Positions 1-5,598 of a stretch of DNA of 7,307 bases are shown here, in pieces. The DNA lies in assembly GCA_031273775.1 (NCBI GenBank), contig JAISRF010000082.1, positions 1 to 7,307 of the forward strand, written 5' to 3'. The DNA is from Oscillospiraceae bacterium. GTDB lineage: Bacteria > Bacillota > Clostridia > Oscillospirales > Acutalibacteraceae. The first letter of the stretch is position 1. Each line of letters begins with the position of its first letter. The position numbers and the translations under genes were made by a program. The notes beneath the pieces were generated by a model, which was not told where the DNA came from, did not search any database, and saw nothing but the letters and a program-made list of their open reading frames with translations.

Positions 1-13
1 GACTGAGGGCAAG

Positions 14-133
14 TGAATGGCATTGAAAATCAAATAAGTACGCTACTGCACGGGGAATTAGCTCAGCTGGGAGAGCGGGCTTGTCGGTTACACACCCCCC
101 AAAACGGCAACCGGATGAATGGCATTCAAAATC
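14..133. repeat. Near-identical 18-bp direct repeat bracketing a tRNA fragment
   Basis: TGAATGGCATTGAAAATC at 14-31 recurs at 116-133 with one mismatch (G to C at the twelfth base). A weaker partial copy, TATGGCATTC, lies at 183-192. The two good copies are 102 bp apart and enclose the tRNA-like fragment at 52-77. They could be a target-site duplication, a scar of an earlier insertion, or simply a local duplication. No coding region is convincing in 1-235, and nothing here identifies a particular element. Confidence 0.5.
52..77 (+). pseudogene. Broken tRNA-like 5' fragment
   Basis: The run starts like a tRNA: GGGGAAT as acceptor 5' strand, then TA and a perfect D arm (GCTC, AGCTGGGA loop, GAGC). 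The 19 bases at 59-77 are identical to 243-261 of the intact tRNA-Ala downstream. After base 77 no anticodon stem-loop, T arm or matching acceptor 3' strand can be folded, so it is not a functional tRNA. It is probably a tRNA gene cut off by an earlier integration or recombination event. The acceptor sequence differs from the tRNA-Ala(GGC) here, so it derives from a different tRNA gene, possibly another Ala, Val or Ile type. Confidence 0.6.
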
Positions 134-235
134 CCCATGATTTTACAGGTTCGGGGAACCGGCACAACCGGCTACCCGCCGGTATGGCATTCGGACATCT
201 GGAAATGACATAAAATTGAATATTTCCCATAATGT

Positions 236-311
236 GGGGGCATAGCTCAGCTGGGAGAGCGTTTGACTGGCAGTCAAAAGGTCAGGAGTTCGATCCTCCT
301 TGTCTCCACCA
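236..311 (+). tRNA. tRNA-Ala(GGC)
   Basis: All four arms fold. The acceptor GGGGGCA pairs with TGTCTCC (301-307) through two G-U pairs, one of which is the third pair, G3-U70, the classical alanine identity element. The D arm is GCTC/GAGC. The anticodon stem TTTGA/TCAAA holds loop CTGGCAG with anticodon GGC at 269-271. The T arm AGGAG/CTCCT holds TTCGATC. Discriminator A308 is followed by an encoded CCA (309-311). It decodes GCC and GCU. The integrase gene lies just downstream on the opposite strand, so this gene is the likely attachment site of the element. Confidence 0.96.
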
Positions 312-314
312 CGG

Positions 315-355
315 AATTCCCTGTAATCGCAATGGTTACGGGGAATTTTCTTTTG
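315..355 (+). terminator. Intrinsic terminator after tRNA-Ala
   Basis: AATTCCCTGTAA (315-326) pairs with TTACGGGGAATT (336-347) through 12 pairs with a single T-G wobble. The loop is nine bases, and the hairpin is followed by the T-rich run TTCTTTTG. It begins four bases after the tRNA CCA. If the crossover is inside the tRNA 3' end, this terminator is element DNA supplied to the host gene. Confidence 0.85.
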
Positions 356-394
356 TCGCGAAGTATCGCCGTTTACCGCCTGAAACCGCCTTAT

Positions 395-427
395 TTGCTG
401 TCAAATTGCTGTCAAAATTGCTGTCAA
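395..427. repeat. Three copies of TTGCTGTCAAA beside the integrase stop
   Basis: TTGCTGTCAAA occurs at 395-405 and 406-416, and TTGCTGTCAA at 418-427, with steps of 11 and 12 bp (about one helical turn). The third copy contains the stop codon of the integrase gene (424-426). Placed between the tRNA attachment site and int, with helical phasing, they are good candidates for arm-type binding sites of the integrase or accessory sites of the excisionase. The role is inferred from position and spacing only. Confidence 0.7.
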
Positions 428-1590
428 TTTTTCGCCGCCATACACTCGTACAACTTACTTAGCGTGTCGCCGGTCTGCTCGTAGATTTCCGGCATAACGT
501 GACTGTATATGCCAAGCGTAGTTCCGATGTCGGCGTGACCGAGTTGCTTCTGCATTGCCACCATATTCACGCCCTGTTCCAACAACATCGTTGCGTGGGT
601 GTGCCGAAACATATGGAGTGTTATGTGCGGCAGGTTGTTGCGTTCCAAAAAATGAATGAAGCTGGATCGGAATCCCTGATATGTACGCAATCCACCCGTC
701 CTTGTATTGCAAAAGACAAAGTTGCTGTGATTCGGCACACGTTTATCAATCCGGGTTTTCCACTCCCGTAGCGCGTCAATCGCTTGCTGTGGGGCGACCA
801 GTGTTCGGTAGCCGGAGCGCGTTTTCGGCTCGGAGATGACGGTGTTTTTGCCCTCTTTGGTAACGGCTGTATGCACGGTTATGCGGCGCGTATTGAAGTC
901 TATGTCATCCCAAGTCAGCGCGAGCAATTCCCCGGAACGCAAGCCTGTGAACAGAAGCGTTGTAACGATGGGCTTCATTATAATGTCGCCTTGCGCTGCG
1001 GTGAGCACTTTGACGCGCATTTCCTGAGACAGAGCTTTGCAGTTATCGTCGGGCTTTCGAGTGCGTCTGGGTGGGTCTGTGTCAAGAATTGGATTAACCG
1101 TAACGTGTCCGACCTTTCGCGCTTGTTCCATTATTTGACGCAACAGATTTCGGACGGCCTTGATTGTGCGGTCGCTCTTGCCCGATTTCTGCATATCCGA
1201 GAACAGATGTTGCGCTTTGAGTGCGGTCAGCTTTTGTAACGGCGTCATTCCCAGTATCGGTGCGATGTGTGTCTGGGCGAGTGTTGAGTACCAGTCGAGC
1301 GTGCGACCCGTGACACGCGGACGGCAATAGATGTCGAGCCATTCGTCGATCCACTGCGCGAGTGTGGTTCTCTTGTTGGCAAGCGGTTTCTTGCCGTCTG
1401 CAACTTCAACGGCCATGCGTTGGACTTTCTGCGCGACCTCCTGCCGCGTTTTGCCGTATATGGCCTTACGTTGAGGTTTGCCGTCCGGTTTATAACCGAT
1501 GAGTACCTCGCCCGCCCAACGTCCATCCGAACGCTGATATATTGAGCCTTCGTTATTACCCCGACGTGTGTGCTTTTTTTCGCGTGGCAT
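424..1590 (-). CDS. int: Tyrosine recombinase (integrase)
   Basis: This 388-residue site-specific recombinase inserts and excises the element by strand exchange through a covalent 3'-phosphotyrosine. The N-terminus (about 10-50) resembles the AP2-like arm-type DNA-binding domain (GSIYQRSDGRW...). A core-binding SAM-like domain follows (about 75-165), then the catalytic domain (about 185-375). The full active set is visible: R218 (TGLRSGE), K256 (EPKTRSGYR), H326 and R329 (HMFRH), H352 (LGH) and Y362 (IYSHV), so it should be active. I chose the ATG at 1590 because AAAGGAG lies 10 bases upstream. The longer frame to 1641 would read through the hairpin before it. Length and domain order fit Tn916/phage-type integrases of Firmicutes. 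It lies downstream of the HTH gene and is probably cotranscribed with it. Confidence 0.95.
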   Translation of the reverse strand: MPREKKHTRRGNNEGSIYQRSDGRWAGEVLIGYKPDGKPQRKAIYGKTRQEVAQKVQRMAVEVADGKKPLANKRTTLAQWIDEWLDIYCRPRVTGRTLDWYSTLAQTHIAPILGMTPLQKLTALKAQHLFSDMQKSGKSDRTIKAVRNLLRQIMEQARKVGHVTVNPILDTDPPRRTRKPDDNCKALSQEMRVKVLTAAQGDIIMKPIVTTLLFTGLRSGELLALTWDDIDFNTRRITVHTAVTKEGKNTVISEPKTRSGYRTLVAPQQAIDALREWKTRIDKRVPNHSNFVFCNTRTGGLRTYQGFRSSFIHFLERNNLPHITLHMFRHTHATMLLEQGVNMVAMQKQLGHADIGTTLGIYSHVMPEIYEQTGDTLSKLYECMAAKN

Positions 1591-1609
1591 AAATAATTCA
1601 CTCCTTTCA

Positions 1610-1655
1610 CTGCCACGCTGAACCTGTGGTAATTTTATCACAGGCTCAGTGGCAG
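1610..1655 (-). promoter_or_regulatory. Long imperfect hairpin between xis-like gene and int
   Basis: The arms 1610-1628 and 1639-1655 form about 16 pairs: CTGCCAC/GTGGCAG, a two-base bulge, TGA/TCA, one mismatch, and CCTGTG/CACAGG around a 10-base loop. The stem starts nine bases after the HTH-gene stop and ends five bases before the Shine-Dalgarno sequence of int. No T-run follows, so it is not a clean intrinsic terminator. It could set the int/excisionase ratio by attenuation, RNA processing or masking of the ribosome site, or be a protein-binding dyad in the DNA. Confidence 0.6.
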
Positions 1656-1664
1656 GTCAAGCAT

Positions 1665-1871
1665 TCAGACGTTACGCGAATGTTCAATATAGCGTTCCAC
1701 GTCGGCAAGTGTTACTCGGTATAGTCTGCCGACGCGGAAGTTTGGCAGCTCGCCGGAGCGAAGTAATTCATATAGCTTCGTCCTGCCGATATGGAGCAGT
1801 TCTAAGAGTTCGTTGCAAGTCAGAGTTTTCATTGTCAAACTCTGTGACACATTAGCCATGCTTTTATTCAT
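1665..1871 (-). CDS. xis: Excisionase-like HTH DNA-binding protein
   Basis: This small protein of 68 residues has a MerR/excisionase-type winged helix (HTH_17-like, about 15-65). Its signature reads CNELLELLHIGRTKLYELL, then RSGELPNFRVGRLYRV and a closing helix DVERYIEH. Such proteins next to an integrase usually act as recombination directionality factors that bend the attachment-site DNA and favour excision; some act as regulators. I chose the ATG at 1871 because AGGAG lies eight bases upstream; the frame remains open to 1931 but that part runs through a perfect palindrome and has no ribosome site. It stands 74 bases upstream of int in the same direction. Excisionase versus transcriptional regulator is not settled by sequence. 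Confidence 0.85.
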   Translation of the reverse strand: MNKSMANVSQSLTMKTLTCNELLELLHIGRTKLYELLRSGELPNFRVGRLYRVTLADVERYIEHSRNV

Positions 1872-1895
1872 GTTAACAACTCCTAAATTTAATAG

Positions 1896-1929
1896 TAGTG
1901 CGCGGAGTGCGCCGCATTTGGCGCACTCC
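1896..1929. promoter_or_regulatory. Perfect 10-bp palindrome with extra half-site upstream of xis
   Basis: GGAGTGCGCC (1904-1913) and GGCGCACTCC (1920-1929) form a perfect inverted repeat around a six-base spacer. A third half-site, AGTGCGC (1896-1902), repeats the left arm in direct orientation 10 bp away. It lies about 25-60 bases before the start of the HTH gene, within its probable leader or promoter. Candidate roles are an operator for an element regulator or a leader hairpin. No clear -35/-10 pair was recognised. Confidence 0.65.
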
Positions 1930-1949
1930 AAACGCTTGATCTAAGCTGT

Positions 1950-2000
1950 CCCGCATGGTGCGGGTAATCGAATTGGATGCCTAACATTTTACCGTGTTAG
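1950..2000. repeat. Two short dyads in the xis upstream region
   Basis: CCCGCA/TGCGGG pair around TGG at 1950-1964, and CTAACA/TGTTAG pair around eight bases at 1981-2000. Each is a six-bp perfect dyad. Alone they are unremarkable, but they sit in a series of dyads running from 1896 to 2129 that together suggests a binding or control region. Confidence 0.45.
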
Positions 2001-2021
2001 ACTGCGGTATCAGGGATTGAC

Positions 2022-2098
2022 CGGTATTATGGCCGCCGGTCGCGGCATCATCGGTGGGACGTCGGTATTTGAGCCGCCGACCTCGGTCATCATCGGTG
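2022..2098. repeat. Diverged tandem repeat of about 36 bp, period 41
   Basis: Unit 1 (2022-2056) and unit 2 (2063-2098) both start with CGGTATT, share GCCGCCG in the middle and end with CATCATCGGTG. By hand alignment 29 of 35 positions match with one gap. Each unit also carries its own dyad: GACCGG/CCGGTC (2019-2041) and GTCGG/CCGAC (2061-2081). A shorter CGGTAT lies at 2005-2010. The arrangement is like protein-binding iterons, for example a replication origin or excisionase sites, immediately beside the ATPase gene. Function is inferred. Confidence 0.6.
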
Positions 2099-2109
2099 TG
2101 TCAAGTTTG

Positions 2110-2129
2110 AGACCGCTTAGCTGCGGTTT
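2110..2129 (-). terminator. Weak hairpin after the ATPase gene
   Basis: AGACCGC (2110-2116) pairs with GCGGTTT (2123-2129), seven pairs including one wobble, with a six-base loop, five bases after the ATPase stop. In the minus direction it is followed only by CTCAAACTT, a poor T-tract. It may end the minus-strand operon inefficiently, allowing read-through toward the HTH and int genes. Confidence 0.35.
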
Positions 2130-2133
2130 CTTG

Positions 2134-3819
2134 TCATTTCAACTTTTTAAGACGGATGCCCACAAACCTTCTTTGTCCAACTTTTTTATTTTTGCCCTCT
2201 CCATCCAACCACAACGCCCCTCCAGAAAGCAAGCTACTCTTCACATCTTTTAGCGTAGCACACGGCACAGTCCGATTAATCTTTGCCAACAGTTTTTCAC
2301 CGCGTAGGCAAAGAAGTCCACCGTAAACCACACCGTCATACTTCTCGGGTTCGGAATCAAATCGTTTGCCACTCTTTGCCAAACGAAAAACATCGTTTTT
2401 ATAGAGAGCGCGAATCAGTTCCAAGAAGTCAATTTTCTCGGAGGTGTTGTCTTTGCCCTGCTGCACTCGGTTGTCCTGCTCCAACACCAAATTGGTCAGC
2501 AATTTCTCGAAAGAACGCTGCTGCGCCTGTGCGTTTTCGATTGATGTGAAGGCTTTCTCAACACAGTAGCAAAGGAACAATTTGTAAGCGGAGCTAAGAC
2601 CGTAGTGCATCTCTTGCAGACGATCGTGTACACCAAAATCCAAATTTCGATAGTCGTTGAGCCATTTCTTTAACACATCACGTATTTCGTGGTATTTTGA
2701 GATATACCATTGGATGAAGAAATGGTAGAATGTGGAAGCAGCAAGGGGTTTGTCCCAGCATTCTTGCAACTTTATACGGTCAAGTGGTGTTGATATCTTG
2801 ACGATCAGGCAGCGAGCAGCCTCTGACCCGGTACCGATTTCATATTCACCTGTAACGATGACTCCGCATTGAGGAGCCTTCTCTGACACTTCCTTGCCGT
2901 ACATACGAGCAGGACTTTTTTGGTTTCCAATAAACCGCAAAAGCCGTCTAAACAGTTCTTCGAGATCGCGCTTGATTCGGTTTGAACCCGTTGGAAACAG
3001 GTCGTCAAAGAGCGCGGCGCAATCGCTGTTTTCGGGTGCGGACAGTATTGTTTTTACCGCCGCAAAACTGGCATTTAACTGGGTTGGTGTGACGAACCCC
3101 TTATCGCGGTCATAAAGCTGCGCTTGGAGCGAGGTGTAGATGGTCTTCTTTTCCCCGCTGTTCGCGATTACGAACAATACACCACACGGCGCTTTCCAAG
3201 CGTCAGCGTATACAGCCCGTATTACGCTTGAAAGGCAATAGGTAAAAATCATTTTGCCCGCCTCGGGGCTAAGGTTCACAAGCTCCAACATTTCGACAAC
3301 CGCTTCACGTTCAGTAAGTTCAGGATCAATCGCCAAAATACGCGACGGCAGTTTCAGTATGATATCGGTGTTTTCTTTCCCGGGGGGCCAGTATAACCGT
3401 CCACCCGTGCAGAAAACCGGAGTACCATTGATAATGTTCGTCCCGAGGCGGTCAATGAAATGCAAGGCATTTACTGGAACAAACGGAAGCGCGAAACGGA
3501 CGATATTGAGAAGGTACTGCTTGGCCCGAGTGCAATCAGGGTCGATTTGACATCTCAAATTCAAGTCGAACCAATAATCCGCGTTCCCCAAGTCCGATAG
3601 GGCGACGATATTTACCTCGCTTTTCGCACCGTCCGTAAAGAGCAGATGAAAGCGGACATAGGTTTCTGTTTTCTCGTCGGATTCCACATCAGCTTTTCCA
3701 ATGACCACCGGAACAAAATTGCCTACATGTATCTTTTTCCAAAAGAGTCCGGCATCAGCGGAAAAACTCGCTTCTGGGGGGAGCTTGGCGTTGAACTCTG
3801 TCAGGTTAATAATTATCAC
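2134..3819 (-). CDS. P-loop ATPase, probable replication/helicase-type protein (DUF927-like)
   Basis: This 561-residue protein has a central ATPase fold. A Walker A-like loop ANSGEKKT (219-226) follows the strand GVLFVI; the Walker B strand is AALFDDLF (268-275) with D272-D273; a sensor-like strand CGVIVTGE (318-325) and a possible arginine finger near R336 come next. This order resembles the DUF927/SF3-like ATPases that mobile elements of Firmicutes use as replicative helicases. The P-loop is non-canonical: alanine and lysine replace the two usual glycines, though K225 and T226 remain. The first 150 residues look like an accessory domain, and the last 100 (LRGEKLLAKIN..., basic tail KKVGQRRF) like a winged-helix DNA-binding part. 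No primase domain is seen. The start overlaps the stop of the upstream coiled-coil gene by four bases (ATGA), so translation is coupled. Fold call fairly sure; exact role inferred. Confidence 0.65.
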   Translation of the reverse strand: MIIINLTEFNAKLPPEASFSADAGLFWKKIHVGNFVPVVIGKADVESDEKTETYVRFHLLFTDGAKSEVNIVALSDLGNADYWFDLNLRCQIDPDCTRAKQYLLNIVRFALPFVPVNALHFIDRLGTNIINGTPVFCTGGRLYWPPGKENTDIILKLPSRILAIDPELTEREAVVEMLELVNLSPEAGKMIFTYCLSSVIRAVYADAWKAPCGVLFVIANSGEKKTIYTSLQAQLYDRDKGFVTPTQLNASFAAVKTILSAPENSDCAALFDDLFPTGSNRIKRDLEELFRRLLRFIGNQKSPARMYGKEVSEKAPQCGVIVTGEYEIGTGSEAARCLIVKISTPLDRIKLQECWDKPLAASTFYHFFIQWYISKYHEIRDVLKKWLNDYRNLDFGVHDRLQEMHYGLSSAYKLFLCYCVEKAFTSIENAQAQQRSFEKLLTNLVLEQDNRVQQGKDNTSEKIDFLELIRALYKNDVFRLAKSGKRFDSEPEKYDGVVYGGLLCLRGEKLLAKINRTVPCATLKDVKSSLLSGGALWLDGEGKNKKVGQRRFVGIRLKKLK

Positions 3820-4172
3820 CGTCCTTTTGTCGGCGGCATTTTACGATCTGCGATAACGGTTGCCAATTTGATCAGTTCGGGTATTGACCTTTCGATTATC
3901 CCATCCCATCGCCCTTTGGCTGATTGCCGCTTCGCATCGCGAAGCGGTTTTTCAAGATTTTTGCACTTTCTTTCGAGTTTTTTTATCTTCTTCTTGAATT
4001 TCTTCCTATTTTTTCCTTTCTTTTTCGCGCGCTTTAGCTTTTTTCTTGCCTTTCGCAACTCTTCTTTTAGATCTTCTGCCATTAAAGAAATCTCAGACAT
4101 TGATGGAGATTTGTGGGTTACGATATCGGATATTTGCTCATCCTTGTCGAAAATGTCACTCATGTCACTCAT
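3816..4172 (-). CDS. Lysine-rich coiled-coil protein, translationally coupled to the ATPase
   Basis: I do not recognise this 118-residue protein. It has an acidic N-terminus (1-33, MSDMSDIFDKDEQ...), then a very basic helical stretch of about 50 residues (35-85) made mostly of K, R, E and L with heptad-like spacing, then a short C-terminal segment with ERSIPELIKLATVIADRK. No membrane segment or catalytic motif is visible. AAGGAGG seven bases before ATG 4172 supports the start; M4 is an alternative. Its stop overlaps the start of the ATPase gene by ATGA, so the two are probably made in fixed ratio and may work together, for example as DNA-binding loader or adaptor. The low-complexity coding strand is T-rich on the plus strand (about 3960-4050), but the frame is open with a good ribosome site. 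Confidence 0.75.
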   Translation of the reverse strand: MSDMSDIFDKDEQISDIVTHKSPSMSEISLMAEDLKEELRKARKKLKRAKKKGKNRKKFKKKIKKLERKCKNLEKPLRDAKRQSAKGRWDGIIERSIPELIKLATVIADRKMPPTKGR

Positions 4173-4357
4173 AAAAATTCCTCCTTTTCGTTAAATTATT
4201 TTTGCCAATGTGATAAAATATAAACGCTTGCCTATATAAGCATAGCGTAGCACAAGCGGAAATTTCAAAGACTTGGGCAGGAAATACTAACGAAAATTAA
4301 GGAAATTCGCAGAAAATTCAAGGACATACCGAACTGATTTAGGAGGGGAGAGTACAC
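4173..4357. promoter_or_regulatory. AT-rich divergent intergenic region
   Basis: This 185-bp spacer separates the coupled minus-strand pair from the plus-strand 311-residue gene, so it should hold both promoters. It is AT-rich with TATA-like hexamers (TATAAA near 4219, TATATA near 4233) but no confident -35/-10 pair. CGCTTG (4225-4230) and CAAGCG (4253-4258) form a spaced inverted repeat that might be an operator shared by the two directions. Confidence 0.5.
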
Positions 4358-5293
4358 ATGACATTCGGTGAGTTAGTCAAAGTGATGAATACCGCTAAAG
4401 TATTTGGGTGCAACCGCAATCAACTTGGGGTTAATCTTCTACAAGCCGCGAAAATCTCAGTAAACGGTGGAGAACTTACTGAAGATAGGGTTGCCAAATG
4501 GATTGATAAGAAACTCCCCGGCAACATCACCTCTTATTTCCCAGATGAAACGCTCAATGGCGTTGATGTTATAAGTTATTTCAGACGTTGGACAAAAGAT
4601 AAATGGCGGGAACTGCAAGGAAGGTTTTCTGAGGAGATGGAGGGTTGCATCGTTAATTGCACCACAGATAATCGTGATGAGTTTTATCAGAGCCTTCTTG
4701 ATCAATTCACAATATCACTTGGACTGCCTTTGCCGGAAGAACCGTTCATCGAAACGCCGGCAGTCAACGAACCCGCTATTGTGCCATCTGACATTGGTAG
4801 GGATGAAGTAATGCCCCAAAGCGAAACACCACCCGAGCAAATGTTAAAAATATTCAAGCAAGCCGTCTTGGACTTTGATATTGGGCGTTATATTAAGAGC
4901 GAACCAACTGATTTGCTCAATTCAGATTTCTTTGATAAGGCTAAAGATTTTATTGAAAGCATTAAAAGCAACATGGAGTGTGAATTTATCCATTACAAAG
5001 AGGAAATAATATACAAGGCAATTATTGATTTTACACGCCTACTATCCGGATACTCCGGCTATTTGAGAACCAACACTCGGGAGATGATCGGCTTAACTGA
5101 TACTATTAAAATTTCAACACAAGATGCAGAAAAAGTTTCAGTAACCCCATATCAATATTCTTCTACTTATGCTCCATCGAACGGCAGAGATGAAAGCGAG
5201 GAATGGAAACAAAAATATGCGACGGAAACTGATAATTACCGCAAGCAAATCGAATCTTTGTATAGAATAATCTGCGGCATTGACATAGAATAG
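4358..5293 (+). CDS. Unrecognised two-domain protein (311 residues)
   Basis: I do not recognise this protein. It appears to have an N-terminal helical domain (1-120) with conserved-looking segments FGCNRNQLGVNLLQAAKIS and LTEDRVAKWIDKKLPGN, the latter compatible with a helix-turn-helix or adaptor-type helical bundle. A proline- and acid-rich linker follows (about 123-162), then a helical C-terminal domain (163-250) rich in aromatic and charged residues. It ends in a probable coiled coil (EEWKQKYATETDNYRKQIE, 281-299). No signal peptide, membrane span or catalytic motif is evident, so it is probably cytoplasmic and acts by binding. Start: ATG 4358 with AGGAGGGGAG 8-17 bases upstream. It is the only plus-strand gene of the element core, divergent from the ATPase operon; a regulator or an accessory/defence cargo protein are both possible. 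Confidence 0.8.
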   Translation: MTFGELVKVMNTAKVFGCNRNQLGVNLLQAAKISVNGGELTEDRVAKWIDKKLPGNITSYFPDETLNGVDVISYFRRWTKDKWRELQGRFSEEMEGCIVNCTTDNRDEFYQSLLDQFTISLGLPLPEEPFIETPAVNEPAIVPSDIGRDEVMPQSETPPEQMLKIFKQAVLDFDIGRYIKSEPTDLLNSDFFDKAKDFIESIKSNMECEFIHYKEEIIYKAIIDFTRLLSGYSGYLRTNTREMIGLTDTIKISTQDAEKVSVTPYQYSSTYAPSNGRDESEEWKQKYATETDNYRKQIESLYRIICGIDIE

Positions 5294-5598
5294 CACAACT
5301 GCCGATTCATCAACGCCGTGTTTTCAGGGTGGAGAGGTGGAAATTCCACCAATTCCACCCCGAAAACGGCAGTATCAATTAACTTGGTGATATTCGTAAA
5401 GCGGATTGATTCTGCATTTTCGCTAAAAATAATCATTAAAACTTAGCCGTTTGAATGGGTTGATTTTACACTTTTCAACCCTTTCCGACTATCATCTTGT
5501 ACATGATAAACGCAGATCAACAATATTTTTAATAAAGAGAATCAGTGAATGTGTATTTGAAAATCCGACTCAATAACCGATGAGTGCGTGTGACGCAT
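5294..5598. other. Non-coding gap with dyads between the convergent genes
   Basis: No convincing gene lies here. A minus-strand frame at 5236-5436 has no ribosome site and overlaps the 311-residue gene. Besides the large hairpin at 5315-5370, the gap holds GGGTTGA/TCAACCC (5457-5481, 11-base loop) and a perfect TGCGT/ACGCA dyad (5585-5597) just beyond the helicase-remnant stop. The flanking genes converge, so terminators are expected, but none has a proper T-tract. Confidence 0.6.
5315..5370. repeat. Long interrupted hairpin downstream of the 311-residue gene
   Basis: GCC/GGC, GTTTTC/GAAAAC, GGGTGGA/TCCACCC and GGTGG/CCACC nest in order around the loop AAATT, giving about 21 pairs broken by small bulges and one mismatch. 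It starts 22 bases after the stop codon. ACTGCCG at 5298-5304 can compete for the same right arm (CGGCAGT, 5367-5373), allowing two alternative folds. No T-run follows on either strand. It may be a bidirectional terminator, an mRNA-stabilising 3' structure, a small RNA or a protein-binding DNA cruciform. Confidence 0.65.

Noticed and set aside
205..233. Promoter-like pair ATGACA and CATAAT with 17-bp spacing before tRNA-Ala
   Set aside because: The -10 box would end two bases before the mature tRNA 5' end (236), so transcription would begin inside the tRNA. It cannot be the tRNA promoter as drawn.
395..427. CRISPR-like array
   Set aside because: The units are only 11 bp with no spacers, and no cas gene is present.
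784..1239. Plus-strand open frame of 151 codons opposite int
   Set aside because: It is antisense to the well-supported integrase, has no ribosome site and is cysteine-rich in a shadow-like way.
1591..1641. Longer integrase start at ATG 1641
   Set aside because: It has no ribosome site and would encode a hairpin region. The ATG at 1590 has AAAGGAG at good spacing and gives the usual family N-terminus.
1872..1931. Longer start of the HTH gene at ATG 1931
   Set aside because: The extra codons run through the perfect palindrome at 1904-1929 and there is no ribosome site. ATG 1871 follows AGGAG.
3646..4194. Plus-strand open frame of 182 codons with a phenylalanine-rich stretch resembling a membrane segment
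   Set aside because: The F-rich stretch is the complement of the lysine-rich coding run of the minus-strand coiled-coil gene, which has a strong ribosome site and coupling to the ATPase.
2251..4254. Shared 12-mer TAGCGTAGCACA at 2251 and 4243
   Set aside because: A few exact 12-base matches are expected by chance in a window of this size. One copy lies inside the ATPase gene.
5236..5436. Minus-strand open frame of 66 codons
   Set aside because: No ribosome site; it crosses the large hairpin and overlaps the end of the 311-residue gene.
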